From assembly GCF_000613185.1 (NCBI RefSeq), contig NZ_CCBB010000003.1, positions 2,401,235 to 2,465,234 of the forward strand: a stretch of DNA of 64,000 nt. The letters run 5' to 3'. Both the position numbers and the translations under genes were made by a program. The notes beneath the pieces are model-generated. The model saw nothing but the letters and a program-made list of their open reading frames with translations, did not search any database and was not told the DNA's origin. Shown one piece after another: positions 28,302-37,768 of this stretch. The first letter of the stretch is position 1, and the number at the start of each line of letters is the position of its first letter. Origin of the DNA: Mycolicibacterium cosmeticum. GTDB taxonomy: Bacteria > Actinomycetota > Actinomycetes > Mycobacteriales > Mycobacteriaceae.

Positions 28302-29899
28302 TCTGCGCCTTCCACCAGTACCGTGCGGATCCGGTGCTTGAGCACCTTGCCCGCGTCATTTCTGGGCAGGGCTTCCCAGATCTCCACCCGTTCAGGAACT
28401 TTGAACCGGGCCATACCGTGAGATACCAGGAAGATGTCGAGATCGTCGACGGTCGGGTTGGTGTCCCCGTCGGAAACGATGACGGCGCAGGCCCGTTCCC
28501 CGGTGCGGGAATCGGGCAGCCCGACCACCGCTACCTCGGCGATCGCCGGGTGGGTGATCAGGACGTCCTCGACCTCCTTGGGCGAGATGTTCTCGCCGTT
28601 ACGGATGATCAAATCCTTGGCGCGTCCGGTCACCACCAGATGTTCATCGTCCCAGCGGCCCAGGTCGCCGGTCAGGAAAAAGCCCTCCGCATCGAAGGAT
28701 CCGTCCTCGTCCTCGGCGTGCAGGTACCCGACCAGCATCTGAGCGCCACGGGCGCAGATCTGCCCGTCGGCGTCGAGACGGATATCGGCGATGCCAGCTC
28801 GGCCGTCGGTTTCGGCGGCCGGCCCGGGCTCACCCGGTGACCCGACGGTGGTGACCGGCACCTCGGTCGACCCGTAGACCCTTGTGACCGTGGCCTTGTC
28901 GAAAAAGGCCGTGGCGCTGCGGATCAACGACGGTGGCACGGAGGCGCCACCGCAGATGAAGACCTTGAGATCCGGTAGCCGCGTTTGTGCCCGGGTCGCG
29001 GCGGACAGTAGCTGTTCCAGGAAGGGGGTCGCCCCCGCCATATGCGTGCAGTGCCGTGCGGTCATCACGGCGATGGCGTCGTCGGCATCCCAGCGTTCCA
29101 TCAGTACCGCCGTCGCACCCGCCAGCAACGGGCATTCGAAGGCGTAGATCGAACCGCCGATGTGTGCGATGGGGGATGCCACCAGGAAGGCGTCCCCCGG
29201 TGTGACCAGCCAGTTGGACCGAATTTGCGAAATCAGAGCGTGCAGCGAGTTATGGCTGTGCAGAACCCCTTTGGGTCGTCCGGTGGTACCGGAGGTGTAC
29301 ATGATCATATGTACGGTGTCGGGATCGATGTCACCGACCGGGTCGATCGCGGCATCGGCGTCGAGCAGCTCGTCGTAGGCGGTATGGGAACCGGCTGCAC
29401 CACGGACCACCACCGCCTCCGGCGGGTCCGGTAGCTGCGCGGCCACCCGTGTCAGCATGGCTCCGTAGTCATGACCACGGAACACGTTGGGAATAAAGAT
29501 CATCCGGACGTCGGCGTCCTCGAGGATGAAGCGCAGTTCGTGATCGCGCAGCGACGGCAGGACGGGATTGACCACCATACGTGCCACGGTCGCGGCGAGG
29601 TAGACGACGGCGGCTTCATGCCAGTTGGGCAGCATGAACGACACGACGGATCCGGCGGGCATCCGTGCCCGCATGGTCGCAGCCAGCGATTCTGCGGCGC
29701 GCAGCAGACCGGCGCTGGTGACCTCCACATCGCCGTCGACGAGCAGCACGCGGTCGGGGTCGGTCCGCGCAGCCTCCCGAAGGGCGTCGGCCAGCGTCGT
29801 ACGCACCCACAGCCCGCGGGCATAGGCATCGGCGGCGCGGGTGTCGTCCCAGCGGATCAACCGTCCGCCAATCGCTTTCCGCTGTGCCGCGGTACTCAC
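28298..29899 (-). CDS. acyl-CoA synthetase (AMP-forming), second copy
   Basis: The 533-residue protein carries [39 protein letters not shown], the [44 protein letters not shown] segment and the C-terminal lysine in [11 protein letters not shown]. It resembles cyclohexanecarboxylate/long-chain fatty acid CoA ligases. A second CoA ligase in the same operon implies two acids or two acyl stages. It starts 8 bp after the GntR gene stop and is in the same transcription unit. Confidence 0.87.
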   Translation of the reverse strand: MSTAAQRKAIGGRLIRWDDTRAADAYARGLWVRTTLADALREAARTDPDRVLLVDGDVEVTSAGLLRAAESLAATMRARMPAGSVVSFMLPNWHEAAVVYLAATVARMVVNPVLPSLRDHELRFILEDADVRMIFIPNVFRGHDYGAMLTRVAAQLPDPPEAVVVRGAAGSHTAYDELLDADAAIDPVGDIDPDTVHMIMYTSGTTGRPKGVLHSHNSLHALISQIRSNWLVTPGDAFLVASPIAHIGGSIYAFECPLLAGATAVLMERWDADDAIAVMTARHCTHMAGATPFLEQLLSAATRAQTRLPDLKVFICGGASVPPSLIRSATAFFDKATVTRVYGSTEVPVTTVGSPGEPGPAAETDGRAGIADIRLDADGQICARGAQMLVGYLHAEDEDGSFDAEGFFLTGDLGRWDDEHLVVTGRAKDLIIRNGENISPKEVEDVLITHPAIAEVAVVGLPDSRTGERACAVIVSDGDTNPTVDDLDIFLVSHGMARFKVPERVEIWEALPRNDAGKVLKHRIRTVLVEGAE

Positions 29900-29907
29900 C
29901 TGCCCGC

Positions 29908-30651
29908 TCAGCCCTTGACGCGGCGCAGTGTCATCGCATGCCGGAACCGATCCGCGGGGTGGGTGTTGATCGTCACTTGGGCGATTTCACCGTCGGAGGT
30001 CCTATAGGTGCGCCGCACCTCCACCGCGGGGGACCCCACGGGCACGTTCAGACTGCCCGCCAGCTCTGGGGTGACCAACACCGCCCCGATCTCCTGGTGC
30101 ACCTCGACGACACTGATACCGAACAGATCCTCGATGAGGGGGAAGATCGGCCCGGTATGGCGTTGCAGCATCCGACCGACCGCGGCGAATGACCGGTTGA
30201 TGTAGTACTCGGTCCAACAGTGGGTGTACTCGGCGCCCGCGGCCTGCCGGAAGCCGAGTACCGCCAGCCACTCGTCGCCCACGGGCAGGCCGGTGCGGCC
30301 GGCGAGTTCGGTGTCGATGGTGACCATCCGGGTGGACTCGATTTCGAGTTCGGCGCCCTGGGCGAACGCCAGCAGGTCGTTGATGGTCATGTTGTCCTGC
30401 GCATACGAGTTCGCCGAGACCCTCGGCACCACGGTGGTACCCGTGCGGGGCCGAGAGGTGACCAGATTGTCATCACGTAAGCGGCGCAACGCCTCCCGAA
30501 TGGTGTACCGGCTCACGGCGAATCGTGCGCACAGTTCGTGCTCGGTCGGCAGCTGTGACCCGACCGGGTAGACGCCGTTGACGATCTCCGTGCGCAGCGT
30601 GCGGGCCACCTGCAGGTAGCGGTGTTCGGCTTCCCCGATATCAGCGGTCAT
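29908..30651 (-). CDS. GntR family regulator with UTRA ligand domain (HutC type)
   Basis: About 247 residues. The N-terminal winged helix (YPVGSQLPTEHELCARFAVSRYTIREALRRLRDDNLVTSRPRTGTTVV) is typical of GntR. The C-terminal UTRA domain contains EWLAVLGFRQAAGAEYTHCWTEYYIN and an ending VRRTYRTSDGEIAQVTINTHPADRF. It lies inside the leftward operon. Its likely DNA sites are the two TTGTCTGGACAA-type elements at 32279-32290 and 32374-32385. The inducer is probably an early intermediate of the pathway. Confidence 0.87.
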   Translation of the reverse strand: MTADIGEAEHRYLQVARTLRTEIVNGVYPVGSQLPTEHELCARFAVSRYTIREALRRLRDDNLVTSRPRTGTTVVPRVSANSYAQDNMTINDLLAFAQGAELEIESTRMVTIDTELAGRTGLPVGDEWLAVLGFRQAAGAEYTHCWTEYYINRSFAAVGRMLQRHTGPIFPLIEDLFGISVVEVHQEIGAVLVTPELAGSLNVPVGSPAVEVRRTYRTSDGEIAQVTINTHPADRFRHAMTLRRVKG

Positions 30652-30655
30652 GACG

Positions 30656-32254
30656 TCAGCCCCGGCGCAGCGCCAGCACGCTGCCCTCGCCATCGGCGGA
30701 AACGTACAGCGTGCCGTCCGGGCCGGCGGCTATCCCGGCGAACGGTCCTTGCGGCCCGGAAAACGGTGGCATACCGCGGAGCGGTTTCGGCTCCACACCA
30801 GGGGGTGCCCCGACGGGCACGTCGGCGGCGATTGTCGTGCGGGTACCCGTCTCATGGTCGACGGCGATGACCTCCTTGCACCCGGCATCGACGATGAACA
30901 GTGTGTCGCCGACCGACAGCAGCCCTTGGGGCCGACAGAGACCGTCGACGTAGGCTTCGGTTCCCGATGGCGTCAGCCGGACGACGCGACCGGTTTCCGA
31001 CACCAGGATCGAGCCGTCCGCTGCGACCGTCACCCCGACCGGCTCGTCTAGTCCGTCGGCCAGCACCTGGACACCGTTACCCAGCACCGACACCACCCGA
31101 CCGGTGCCCTGTTCGGCGGCGATGATCTCGGTGCCGCGGAGCACGACACCGTAGAGCTGGTCCAAACCATCTGCGAGATACTCACATTCACCGGCCGCCG
31201 GTCGATAGCGGGCTACCTGTCCACCGGAGGTCGTGACGATGAACTCACCGGCGCCTGCCGGTGTCAGGCCGCGCAGGAATCCGGGATAGCCAGGGGTGAA
31301 CAGCATTCCGACCGTCTGCAGCGAGCCGTTGGTGGCCAGGGCGTACAGGTAGGTTCCATCGGCGATGTACACCAGGCCATCGGCGCCGACCGCCAAGTCG
31401 AGCGGCCAGTTGAGCGCGCCGGGCAGCATCGTCGTCGTCGCACCGTCGTCGTGGATCTCGGTGATCTCACCGGTGAAGTTGGATACGAAGATCCGGCGGT
31501 CGGCGATGGTGCAATTGTCCAGGCCCGGCGTCAGTTGCGCCAATACGGTCTGTGCTCCGGTCTTGGGGTCGATCCGCAATACCTGACCGCTGGCGACCTG
31601 AGTCGAGATGATGAAACCGTCGGCATCGAATTTCACCGAATCCGGGACGCCCAGACCGGTCGCTACGGTGTGGGCGGTGATCGGGCCGTCGGCATCGGGA
31701 TCGATACGCCAGATCTCGTTGGCACCCATGACCGGGAAGTACAACAATCCGTCGGGGCCGAATTCCATGGCATTGGGTGAGGGCACGTCCTCCAGCAGAA
31801 CGCGGGGTGGGCCGCCGGCAAGATCGAGCTCCATCAGTCGGCCACCCTCGCGGCACTCACCGATGAAGAGCCGGCCGCCGAAGAACGTGATGCCGTTGGC
31901 CGAGGGAACGTCGTCGCGCAGGACTGACACGTTGCCCGCTGTGTCACGGACACTGACCCGTCCGTCCATCACCTCGGTGGCGAACAGGTTGCCGCGCGGA
32001 TCGAATGCGACATCGTCGGGTGCAATGATGTCGCCGCCTTTGCCGCTGACGGTCTGCAGCTCGCCGGTGTTGATGTCGAGTGCGCTGATCTGGCTGCCGG
32101 TGACCTGCGCGATGTAGACCCGTCCGTCGGGGCCGGTCCGCAGGCCGTTGGCGCCGAACAACCGACTTGGTGCGGTGAGACGTTCCAGCCGCCAGCCGGG
32201 GGCCGGTATCGGCGATACCGGGGTGCCGTAGCGAGAGGGCGTTGCACCGTTCAC
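30656..32254 (-). CDS. NHL/SMP-30-type beta-propeller protein
   Basis: About 532 residues arranged as repeated propeller blades: GLRTGPDGRVYIAQVTGSQISALDINTG, then GDIIAPDDVAFDPRGNLFATEVMDG, NGITFFGGRLFIGECREGG, and so on, about ten blades. It resembles gluconolactonase/strictosidine synthase-like lactonases. A lactone-opening role fits an operon controlled with a BVMO, because BVMOs can make lactones. It has no signal peptide. The GTG at 32254 was chosen because the first operator lies only 24 bp upstream. Confidence 0.75.
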   Translation of the reverse strand: MNGATPSRYGTPVSPIPAPGWRLERLTAPSRLFGANGLRTGPDGRVYIAQVTGSQISALDINTGELQTVSGKGGDIIAPDDVAFDPRGNLFATEVMDGRVSVRDTAGNVSVLRDDVPSANGITFFGGRLFIGECREGGRLMELDLAGGPPRVLLEDVPSPNAMEFGPDGLLYFPVMGANEIWRIDPDADGPITAHTVATGLGVPDSVKFDADGFIISTQVASGQVLRIDPKTGAQTVLAQLTPGLDNCTIADRRIFVSNFTGEITEIHDDGATTTMLPGALNWPLDLAVGADGLVYIADGTYLYALATNGSLQTVGMLFTPGYPGFLRGLTPAGAGEFIVTTSGGQVARYRPAAGECEYLADGLDQLYGVVLRGTEIIAAEQGTGRVVSVLGNGVQVLADGLDEPVGVTVAADGSILVSETGRVVRLTPSGTEAYVDGLCRPQGLLSVGDTLFIVDAGCKEVIAVDHETGTRTTIAADVPVGAPPGVEPKPLRGMPPFSGPQGPFAGIAAGPDGTLYVSADGEGSVLALRRG

Positions 32255-32278
32255 GATGCGGACCCTAGCAAGGCCACG

Positions 32279-32290
32279 TAGTCCAGACAA
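32279..32290. promoter_or_regulatory. putative GntR operator, leftward promoter
   Basis: TAGTCCAGACAA differs by one base from the reverse complement of the site at 32374. It lies 24 bp before the propeller gene start. It has the GT-N-AC character of HutC-subfamily operators. Confidence 0.65.
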
Positions 32291-32373
32291 TAGCGACAAA
32301 TGGTCGTCAATGACCCTTGACTGCAAAGTTAGCCCTGCGGAATAGTGTTCTCCAATTAGCAGAGCAGCATATC

Positions 32374-32385
32374 TTGTCTGGACAA
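32374..32385. promoter_or_regulatory. putative GntR operator, rightward promoter
   Basis: TTGTCTGGACAA is a near-perfect palindrome 21 bp before the SDR start. It is the second copy of the element at 32279 in inverted orientation. One regulator binding both would control both operons. Confidence 0.7.
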
Positions 32386-32406
32386 TTGATCCGTTGGAAG
32401 CGGGAC

Positions 32407-33261
32407 ATGGCATCGTTGGAGAGTCGGCTGAGTTTGGATGGCCGTGTCGTGATCGTCTCGGGCGCCGGTGGTGGCGGCATCGGGACCGCGGTCACGACGA
32501 TGGCCGCCGAGGCCGGGGCCACGGTCATCGCGGTGAGCCGGTCGAAGACCAACCTGGATGAGTACATCGGGCCGCTGGAGCAACGCGGCCTTCCGGTGAT
32601 ACCCGTGTCGGCCGATATCGCGACCGATGACGGGATCGCCAGCGTCATGGCACAGGTCCGCCGAACCGACGGTGCGCTCTACGGACTGGTCAACGTGGCC
32701 GGTGGCGCCGCCCCTGCGACATGGATGCCCGCAACCCGGGTCTCGCGTGTCGATTGGCGAGAGTTGTTCGCGGCCAACCTGGAAACCGCTTTCTTCGCCA
32801 GCCAGGCGGTGGCCGCAGAAATCCGTTCGCATCAGAACCCCGGCTCGATCGTGTCGATCTCCTCGATCAGTGGGCTCAACACCGCGCCCTTCCACATTGC
32901 CTACGGCACCGCCAAAGCCGCGATCGTCGCGATGACCCGCACCCTGGCGCTGGAGCTCGCGACGGACGGGATCCGGGTCAATGCCGTGGCGCCCGGTGTC
33001 ACCGAAACGGCCGCATCGGCCACCTATGTCGACGCCGACCCGGACCGGGACCGCTCCGCCATTGCCATGGGCCGTCGTGGCACGCCTGTCGAACAAGCCG
33101 GCGCGATCCTGTTCCTGCTCTCCGATCTGTCGAGTTATGTCACCGGTCAAACGCTGCTGGTCGACGGCGGGCTCGACCTGAAGTGGAGTCATCTCGGTCC
33201 CGACAACACATCGCTGTTCCTCAAGGACGAGTCCTTCCGGAACAGCATCACCGCGCTATGA
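32407..33261 (+). CDS. SDR family oxidoreductase
   Basis: About 284 residues. It has SGAGGGGIGTAVTTMAA (a slightly extended glycine loop), NVAGGA, VSISSISGL, and the catalytic YGTAKAAIVAMTRTLALELATDGIRVNAVAPG. The ATG at 32407 follows GGAAGCGGGAC and lies just after the operator; the open frame upstream covers the promoter. It is the first gene of the ten-gene rightward operon and probably oxidises the hydroxylated substrate to a ketone or acts on the diol. Confidence 0.87.
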   Translation: MASLESRLSLDGRVVIVSGAGGGGIGTAVTTMAAEAGATVIAVSRSKTNLDEYIGPLEQRGLPVIPVSADIATDDGIASVMAQVRRTDGALYGLVNVAGGAAPATWMPATRVSRVDWRELFAANLETAFFASQAVAAEIRSHQNPGSIVSISSISGLNTAPFHIAYGTAKAAIVAMTRTLALELATDGIRVNAVAPGVTETAASATYVDADPDRDRSAIAMGRRGTPVEQAGAILFLLSDLSSYVTGQTLLVDGGLDLKWSHLGPDNTSLFLKDESFRNSITAL

Positions 33262-33285
33262 CGTCGGACCGGAAGGAGACCCGTG

Positions 33286-34683
33286 ATGACTGACGTGGAC
33301 AACCCGATCGAGCAGACGGCCGACGAGTTCGAGGAGCTGTCGGAGCCGGTGACAGTCGGCGTGCAGGCGTATATCTCACCGGAGTATGCCCGCGCCGAAC
33401 GGGACAAGTTGTGGCGAAAGGTCTGGCAGCAGGTCGGCCGGGTCGAAGAACTGCCCGAGATCGGCAGCTATCTGACCTATGACATCCTCGACGATTCCGT
33501 CATCGTGGTACGCACGGGGCCGAACGCGTTCGCCGCGCATCACAACGTCTGTATGCACCGCGGCCGCCGCCTCATCGACGTCCCCGATGGCGCCAAGCGC
33601 GCACGAGGCCGCGCGCGTAAGTCGTTCGTCTGCGGGTTCCACGGCTGGACCTACGGCCTCGACGGCGCCTGCACCCATATCCGTGAACGGGACGACTGGA
33701 AAGGCGCACTGACGCCGGCCAATACGCACCTGGCGCCCGTCAACGTCGACACCTGGGGCGGCTGGTTGTGGATCAACATGGATCCCGACTGCGAACCGCT
33801 TGCCGACTACCTGTTCCCCGCGGCCAAGATCCTCGACCCGTTCGGCCTGGAAAACATGCGCTGCAAATGGCGTAAATGGGTGCGCTTCGACTGCAACTGG
33901 AAAGTCGCACTGGAGGCGTTCAACGAGACCTATCACGTCTTCACCACCCACCCGGAATTCAACAAGTTCGGCGAGTTCAAGGGCTGGGCCAAAGCGCAGG
34001 GGAAGCACAGCAATATCGGTTACGACGCACCAAAAGGGTTGGACGAAACCAAGTCCAAGATCAGGCTCGGCTCCGGTGACCCGCGGATATCGACGGCCGA
34101 GATGCAGATCTACACCATGGAAGAGACCAACGCGACGACGACGCAGACCCTGGTCAATGCCGCCAAGCGACTGGTCGACGAGCTGCCCGAGGGCACCCCG
34201 GCCGACAAGGTACTCGAGCACTGGCTGACCTCGGCGCGTAACGACGACGCTGCCCGCGGTGTGGTGTGGCCGACCATCCCCGCCGACGTCCTTGGGCAGA
34301 GCGGAACCGCGTGGCAGATCTTCCCTAACTTCCAGATCGGCCAAGGGCTCACCAGTGCGCTGTGTTACAGCGCCCGCCCCGACCCGGATTACAACCCTGA
34401 CAAGTGCATATTCGAGGTATCGGTTTTCGAACTCTATCCGAAAGGGCAAGAGCCCGAGAATGACTGGGAGTACACCCCGGTCGGTGACCCACGCTGGCTC
34501 TCGGTGCTGCCGCAGGACTTCTCCAATATGGCCGCGGTGCAGCAGGGGATGAAATCGGCAGGCTTCCCCGGCACCCTACCCAACCCCTACCGCGAGCGCA
34601 GCACCGTCAACCTGCACCACCAACTGTCGAAATACATGGGCACCGGAGAACCCGAGAGCCTGAGCCAAGGAGCACATTCATGA
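33286..34683 (+). CDS. Rieske non-heme iron ring-hydroxylating oxygenase, alpha subunit
   Basis: The 465-residue protein has the Rieske [2Fe-2S] residues CMHRGRRL and, after a basic linker, CGFHGWTYGLDG. The mononuclear iron segment is EAFNETYHVFTTHPEFN, with two histidines. Such enzymes hydroxylate aromatic or alicyclic rings with a separate reductase. No ferredoxin or reductase is encoded in this window. The start ATG at 33286 follows GGAAGGAGACCC. It overlaps the next gene by four bases. Confidence 0.88.
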   Translation: MTDVDNPIEQTADEFEELSEPVTVGVQAYISPEYARAERDKLWRKVWQQVGRVEELPEIGSYLTYDILDDSVIVVRTGPNAFAAHHNVCMHRGRRLIDVPDGAKRARGRARKSFVCGFHGWTYGLDGACTHIRERDDWKGALTPANTHLAPVNVDTWGGWLWINMDPDCEPLADYLFPAAKILDPFGLENMRCKWRKWVRFDCNWKVALEAFNETYHVFTTHPEFNKFGEFKGWAKAQGKHSNIGYDAPKGLDETKSKIRLGSGDPRISTAEMQIYTMEETNATTTQTLVNAAKRLVDELPEGTPADKVLEHWLTSARNDDAARGVVWPTIPADVLGQSGTAWQIFPNFQIGQGLTSALCYSARPDPDYNPDKCIFEVSVFELYPKGQEPENDWEYTPVGDPRWLSVLPQDFSNMAAVQQGMKSAGFPGTLPNPYRERSTVNLHHQLSKYMGTGEPESLSQGAHS

Positions 34684-35873
34684 AGGTCAACCTCGGTACC
34701 GGGGCGCAGAACTCACACGACTGGGAGCGGGTCCTTGCGGGTGATTTCAACAGCCCCCCGGCCACCCCGGACTGGCAATGTGTGGAGGGCGCGCTGGCCC
34801 TCGGCGACCTGGCCGAGCCCCTCGGCTTCGACGGAATTTGGTTCCCCGAGCACTGCGGTACGCCATACGGTATGACGCCCAACCCCATTCAGGCACTGAC
34901 CTACTTCGCCGGCCGCACCGAACGGGTCAGCCTCGGTACCTTTGTCGCGGTGGCGCCGTGGTGGAACCCGGTGCGGCTGGCGCACCAGATTGCCTACCTC
35001 GACATCGTTTCCAAGGGCCGGTACGACACCATCGGCATCGGACGCGGGGTATCGAAATCCGAGTTCGATGCCGTTGGCGTACCGCGCGAGGAGAGCCGGG
35101 AGCGGTTCAATGAGTGTCTGGACATCCTGGAACTGGCCTTCAGCGGGGAACGCTTCTCCTACGACGGTGAGATCTTCTCCTTCCCCGAAATGTCGCTGCG
35201 GCCAGAGCCCTACAGCAGTGATCTGTTCTCTCGGATCTACAGTTCGTCCTCGACTGCCGAGTCCCTGGAGATCCTGTCGCGACGCGGCATGGTGCCCCTG
35301 TTCGTCGGCAACAAGCCGATCTGGGACGCGGGCGCCGAGGTGCGACGAGTAAACACCTTCCGCAAGGAGGAGGGTTTCGAACCTTGCCAGCCCAAGAACG
35401 TCATGTTCATGTACTGCGTGCCCGACGAGTCGGCGATGAAGGACGCCGCCGCGGCGACCGAGGAATGGATCTGGACCGCCAACCGCGACGTCACCGTGCA
35501 CTACGGCTTCGCTGATGCATCCAACTTCACCGGCGTCAAGGGTTATGAGGCCTACGCCGCGCGGGAGGCGACAGCCACCGCGTTACTGGCCGACGCAGTT
35601 CAGGAGAAGCCGGAACCCGGCACCAAGAAGCAACCCGGATATCACGCGTCGAATCTGCTGATCGGTACCCCGGAGACCATTTTCGAGAAGCTCAAGGCCG
35701 CCCAGGAGGCCTGTTCGTTCTGCGAGGTCACCATCGTGCCGCAATTCGGCACCATGCCCTATGCCGACGGTATCGAGAGTGTGAAGCTGTTCGCGCGCGA
35801 GGTGCTGCCCGCCGTCCACGAGATGGCGGCCCCTCTGCACGAGGCCGCGCTGCCGGTGGAGGCCCTGGCATGA
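34680..35873 (+). CDS. LLM class flavin-dependent oxidoreductase (luciferase family)
   Basis: The 397-residue protein is a TIM-barrel flavin enzyme of the luciferase-like group: LGDLAEPLGFDGIWFPEHCGTPYGM, ALTYFAGRTERVSLGTFVAVAPWWNPVRLAHQIAYLDIVSKGRYDTIGIGRG, and the late VTIVPQFGTMPYADGIESVKLFAREVLP. Members use FMN or F420 and include type II Baeyer-Villiger and alkane monooxygenases. It lies between the Rieske enzyme and a type I BVMO, with four-base overlaps on both sides. Cofactor and reaction are uncertain. Confidence 0.85.
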   Translation: MKVNLGTGAQNSHDWERVLAGDFNSPPATPDWQCVEGALALGDLAEPLGFDGIWFPEHCGTPYGMTPNPIQALTYFAGRTERVSLGTFVAVAPWWNPVRLAHQIAYLDIVSKGRYDTIGIGRGVSKSEFDAVGVPREESRERFNECLDILELAFSGERFSYDGEIFSFPEMSLRPEPYSSDLFSRIYSSSSTAESLEILSRRGMVPLFVGNKPIWDAGAEVRRVNTFRKEEGFEPCQPKNVMFMYCVPDESAMKDAAAATEEWIWTANRDVTVHYGFADASNFTGVKGYEAYAAREATATALLADAVQEKPEPGTKKQPGYHASNLLIGTPETIFEKLKAAQEACSFCEVTIVPQFGTMPYADGIESVKLFAREVLPAVHEMAAPLHEAALPVEALA

Positions 35874-37768
35874 CGATCTCGGAAGCCGAAGCCGAACAGC
35901 ACGGTGTGATCGCTGCCGGTGAGTGCGGGCCGACCAGTACTCCGCAGGATATCGATATCGATGCGCTACGCGAGAAATACCGCGTCGAACGTGAAAAACG
36001 GATGCGGACGGAGGGTTCCAAGCAGTACATCGAGACCGGCGGAGAATTCGCCGGTTTCTCCGAGGTGGACCCGCACACCCCGGTGGTCGAACGCGAGCCG
36101 ATCGATACCGATATCGACGTCGCGGTGATCGGCGGTGGTTTCGCCGGGCTGTTGTGTGGTGCAGCCTTGCGCAAGGCCGGTGTCGAGGATGTCCACATCA
36201 TCGAACAGGGCGGTGACTTCGGTGGCGTCTGGTACTGGAACCGATACCCCGGTATCCAGTGCGATAACGAATCCTATTGCTACGTACCATTACTGGAAGA
36301 ACTCGACTTCATCCCCAGTAAGAAATTCGCCGACGGTGCCGAGATCTACCAACACTGCCGCAATATCGGCAAACACTTCGGGCTCTACGACGGCGTCATC
36401 TTCTCCACCCAGGTGCGCGACCTCAAATGGGACGACCAGATCTCTCGGTGGCGGATCAGCACCAACCGCGGCGACGATATCCGGGCCCGCTTCGTGGTGC
36501 TGGGTTCCGGATCGTTCAACCGCCCCAAACTCCCCGGAATCCCGGGTATCACGGATTTCGGCGGTCATATCTTCCACTCCTCGCGATGGGACTACGACTA
36601 CACCGGCGGCGACGCCAGCGGCGGGCTGGACAAACTCGCCGACAAGACGGTCGCCCTGATCGGTACCGGTGCCACCGGCGTGCAGCTGGTGCCGTTCCTC
36701 GGCCGAGACGCCGAACACCTCTACGTCTTCCAACGCACACCGTCCACGGTCGACGAGCGCAACAACACCCCTACCGATCCGAACTGGGCCAAAGCCTTGC
36801 AGCCGGGCTGGCAGAAGAAACGCCAGCGCAATTTCCACTCGTGGACCTTCGAGGGAATGGCGTTGGGTCAGCCTGATTACGTCTGCGATTTCTGGACCGA
36901 GCTGGGCCGTAACACCGCCGCGCGGGTACTTGCACTGCCCGATCCAGCGTCGCTGACTCCCGAGCAGTTCGTCGGCATCAGGGAAGAAGAGGATTACAAG
37001 GTCATGGAACGGCTGCGCCGCCGTGTCGACAGCCTCGTCGATGACGCCGACACTGCCGAGGCGCTCAAACCGTACTACCGGTTCCTGTGCAAGCGGCCGT
37101 GCTCCAACGACGACTACCTGAGCACCTTCAACCGGCCCAACGTGACCCTCGTCGATGTGTCCGAATCCAAAGGTGTGGAGCGGATCACCGACACAGGGAT
37201 CGTCGCAAACGGCGTCGAGTACGAGGTGGACTGCATCATCTTCGCCAGTGGCTTCGAGATCACCACCGAGATCAGTCGGCGCTACGCCATCGATACCATC
37301 GAAGGCCGCGACGGGCTGTCGCTCTACGACCATTGGCGCGACGGCTACAAGACGCTGCATGGGATGAGCAGCCACGGGTTCCCCAATCAGTTCTTCACCG
37401 GTTTCACCCAGGTCGGTATTTCGGCCAATATCTCGGCCAACTACGAAGTGCAGGGTGAGCACATCGCCTATGTCATCGCCGAAGCGCTCAACCGGGGCGC
37501 GGCGACGGTCGAGCCGACGCGGGACGCGCAGGACGCGTGGTGCGCAACCATCAAGGAGAATTACATCGACAACTCCGCCTTCGACGCCGAGTGCACACCG
37601 GGCTACTACAACAACGAGGGCGGCGGTGGAGGTGAGGGCATCCGTTCACATCTCGGTGAGCCCTACGGCCCGGGCTTCTACGCTTTCGCTGATCTGTTGG
37701 CGGCGTGGCGCGATAAGGGTGACCTCGCGGGATTGACGCTCGGGCATGAGGGCGACCCGGGTGCCTGA
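35870..37768 (+). CDS. type I Baeyer-Villiger monooxygenase
   Basis: The 632-residue protein has VIGGGFAGLLCGAALR (about 85-100), GVWYWNRYPGIQCDNESYCY, the BVMO fingerprint FGGHIFHSSRWDYD, and LIGTGATGVQLVP. Late segments FASGFEITTEIS and FFTGFTQVGIS complete the fold. It resembles the cyclododecanone/steroid-type group, which accepts bulky cyclic ketones. The C-terminal region has an unusual glycine run (NNEGGGGGEGI). Its place in the operon implies ring oxygen insertion of the ketone made by the preceding SDR. Confidence 0.88.
   Translation: MTISEAEAEQHGVIAAGECGPTSTPQDIDIDALREKYRVEREKRMRTEGSKQYIETGGEFAGFSEVDPHTPVVEREPIDTDIDVAVIGGGFAGLLCGAALRKAGVEDVHIIEQGGDFGGVWYWNRYPGIQCDNESYCYVPLLEELDFIPSKKFADGAEIYQHCRNIGKHFGLYDGVIFSTQVRDLKWDDQISRWRISTNRGDDIRARFVVLGSGSFNRPKLPGIPGITDFGGHIFHSSRWDYDYTGGDASGGLDKLADKTVALIGTGATGVQLVPFLGRDAEHLYVFQRTPSTVDERNNTPTDPNWAKALQPGWQKKRQRNFHSWTFEGMALGQPDYVCDFWTELGRNTAARVLALPDPASLTPEQFVGIREEEDYKVMERLRRRVDSLVDDADTAEALKPYYRFLCKRPCSNDDYLSTFNRPNVTLVDVSESKGVERITDTGIVANGVEYEVDCIIFASGFEITTEISRRYAIDTIEGRDGLSLYDHWRDGYKTLHGMSSHGFPNQFFTGFTQVGISANISANYEVQGEHIAYVIAEALNRGAATVEPTRDAQDAWCATIKENYIDNSAFDAECTPGYYNNEGGGGGEGIRSHLGEPYGPGFYAFADLLAAWRDKGDLAGLTLGHEGDPGA

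Noticed and set aside
33376..34449. 1-kb minus-strand open frame opposite the Rieske gene
   Set aside because: Shadow of a gene with intact Rieske motifs; no start signal or family resemblance.
36290..37462. 1.2-kb minus-strand open frame opposite the BVMO
   Set aside because: High-GC shadow of a motif-complete gene.
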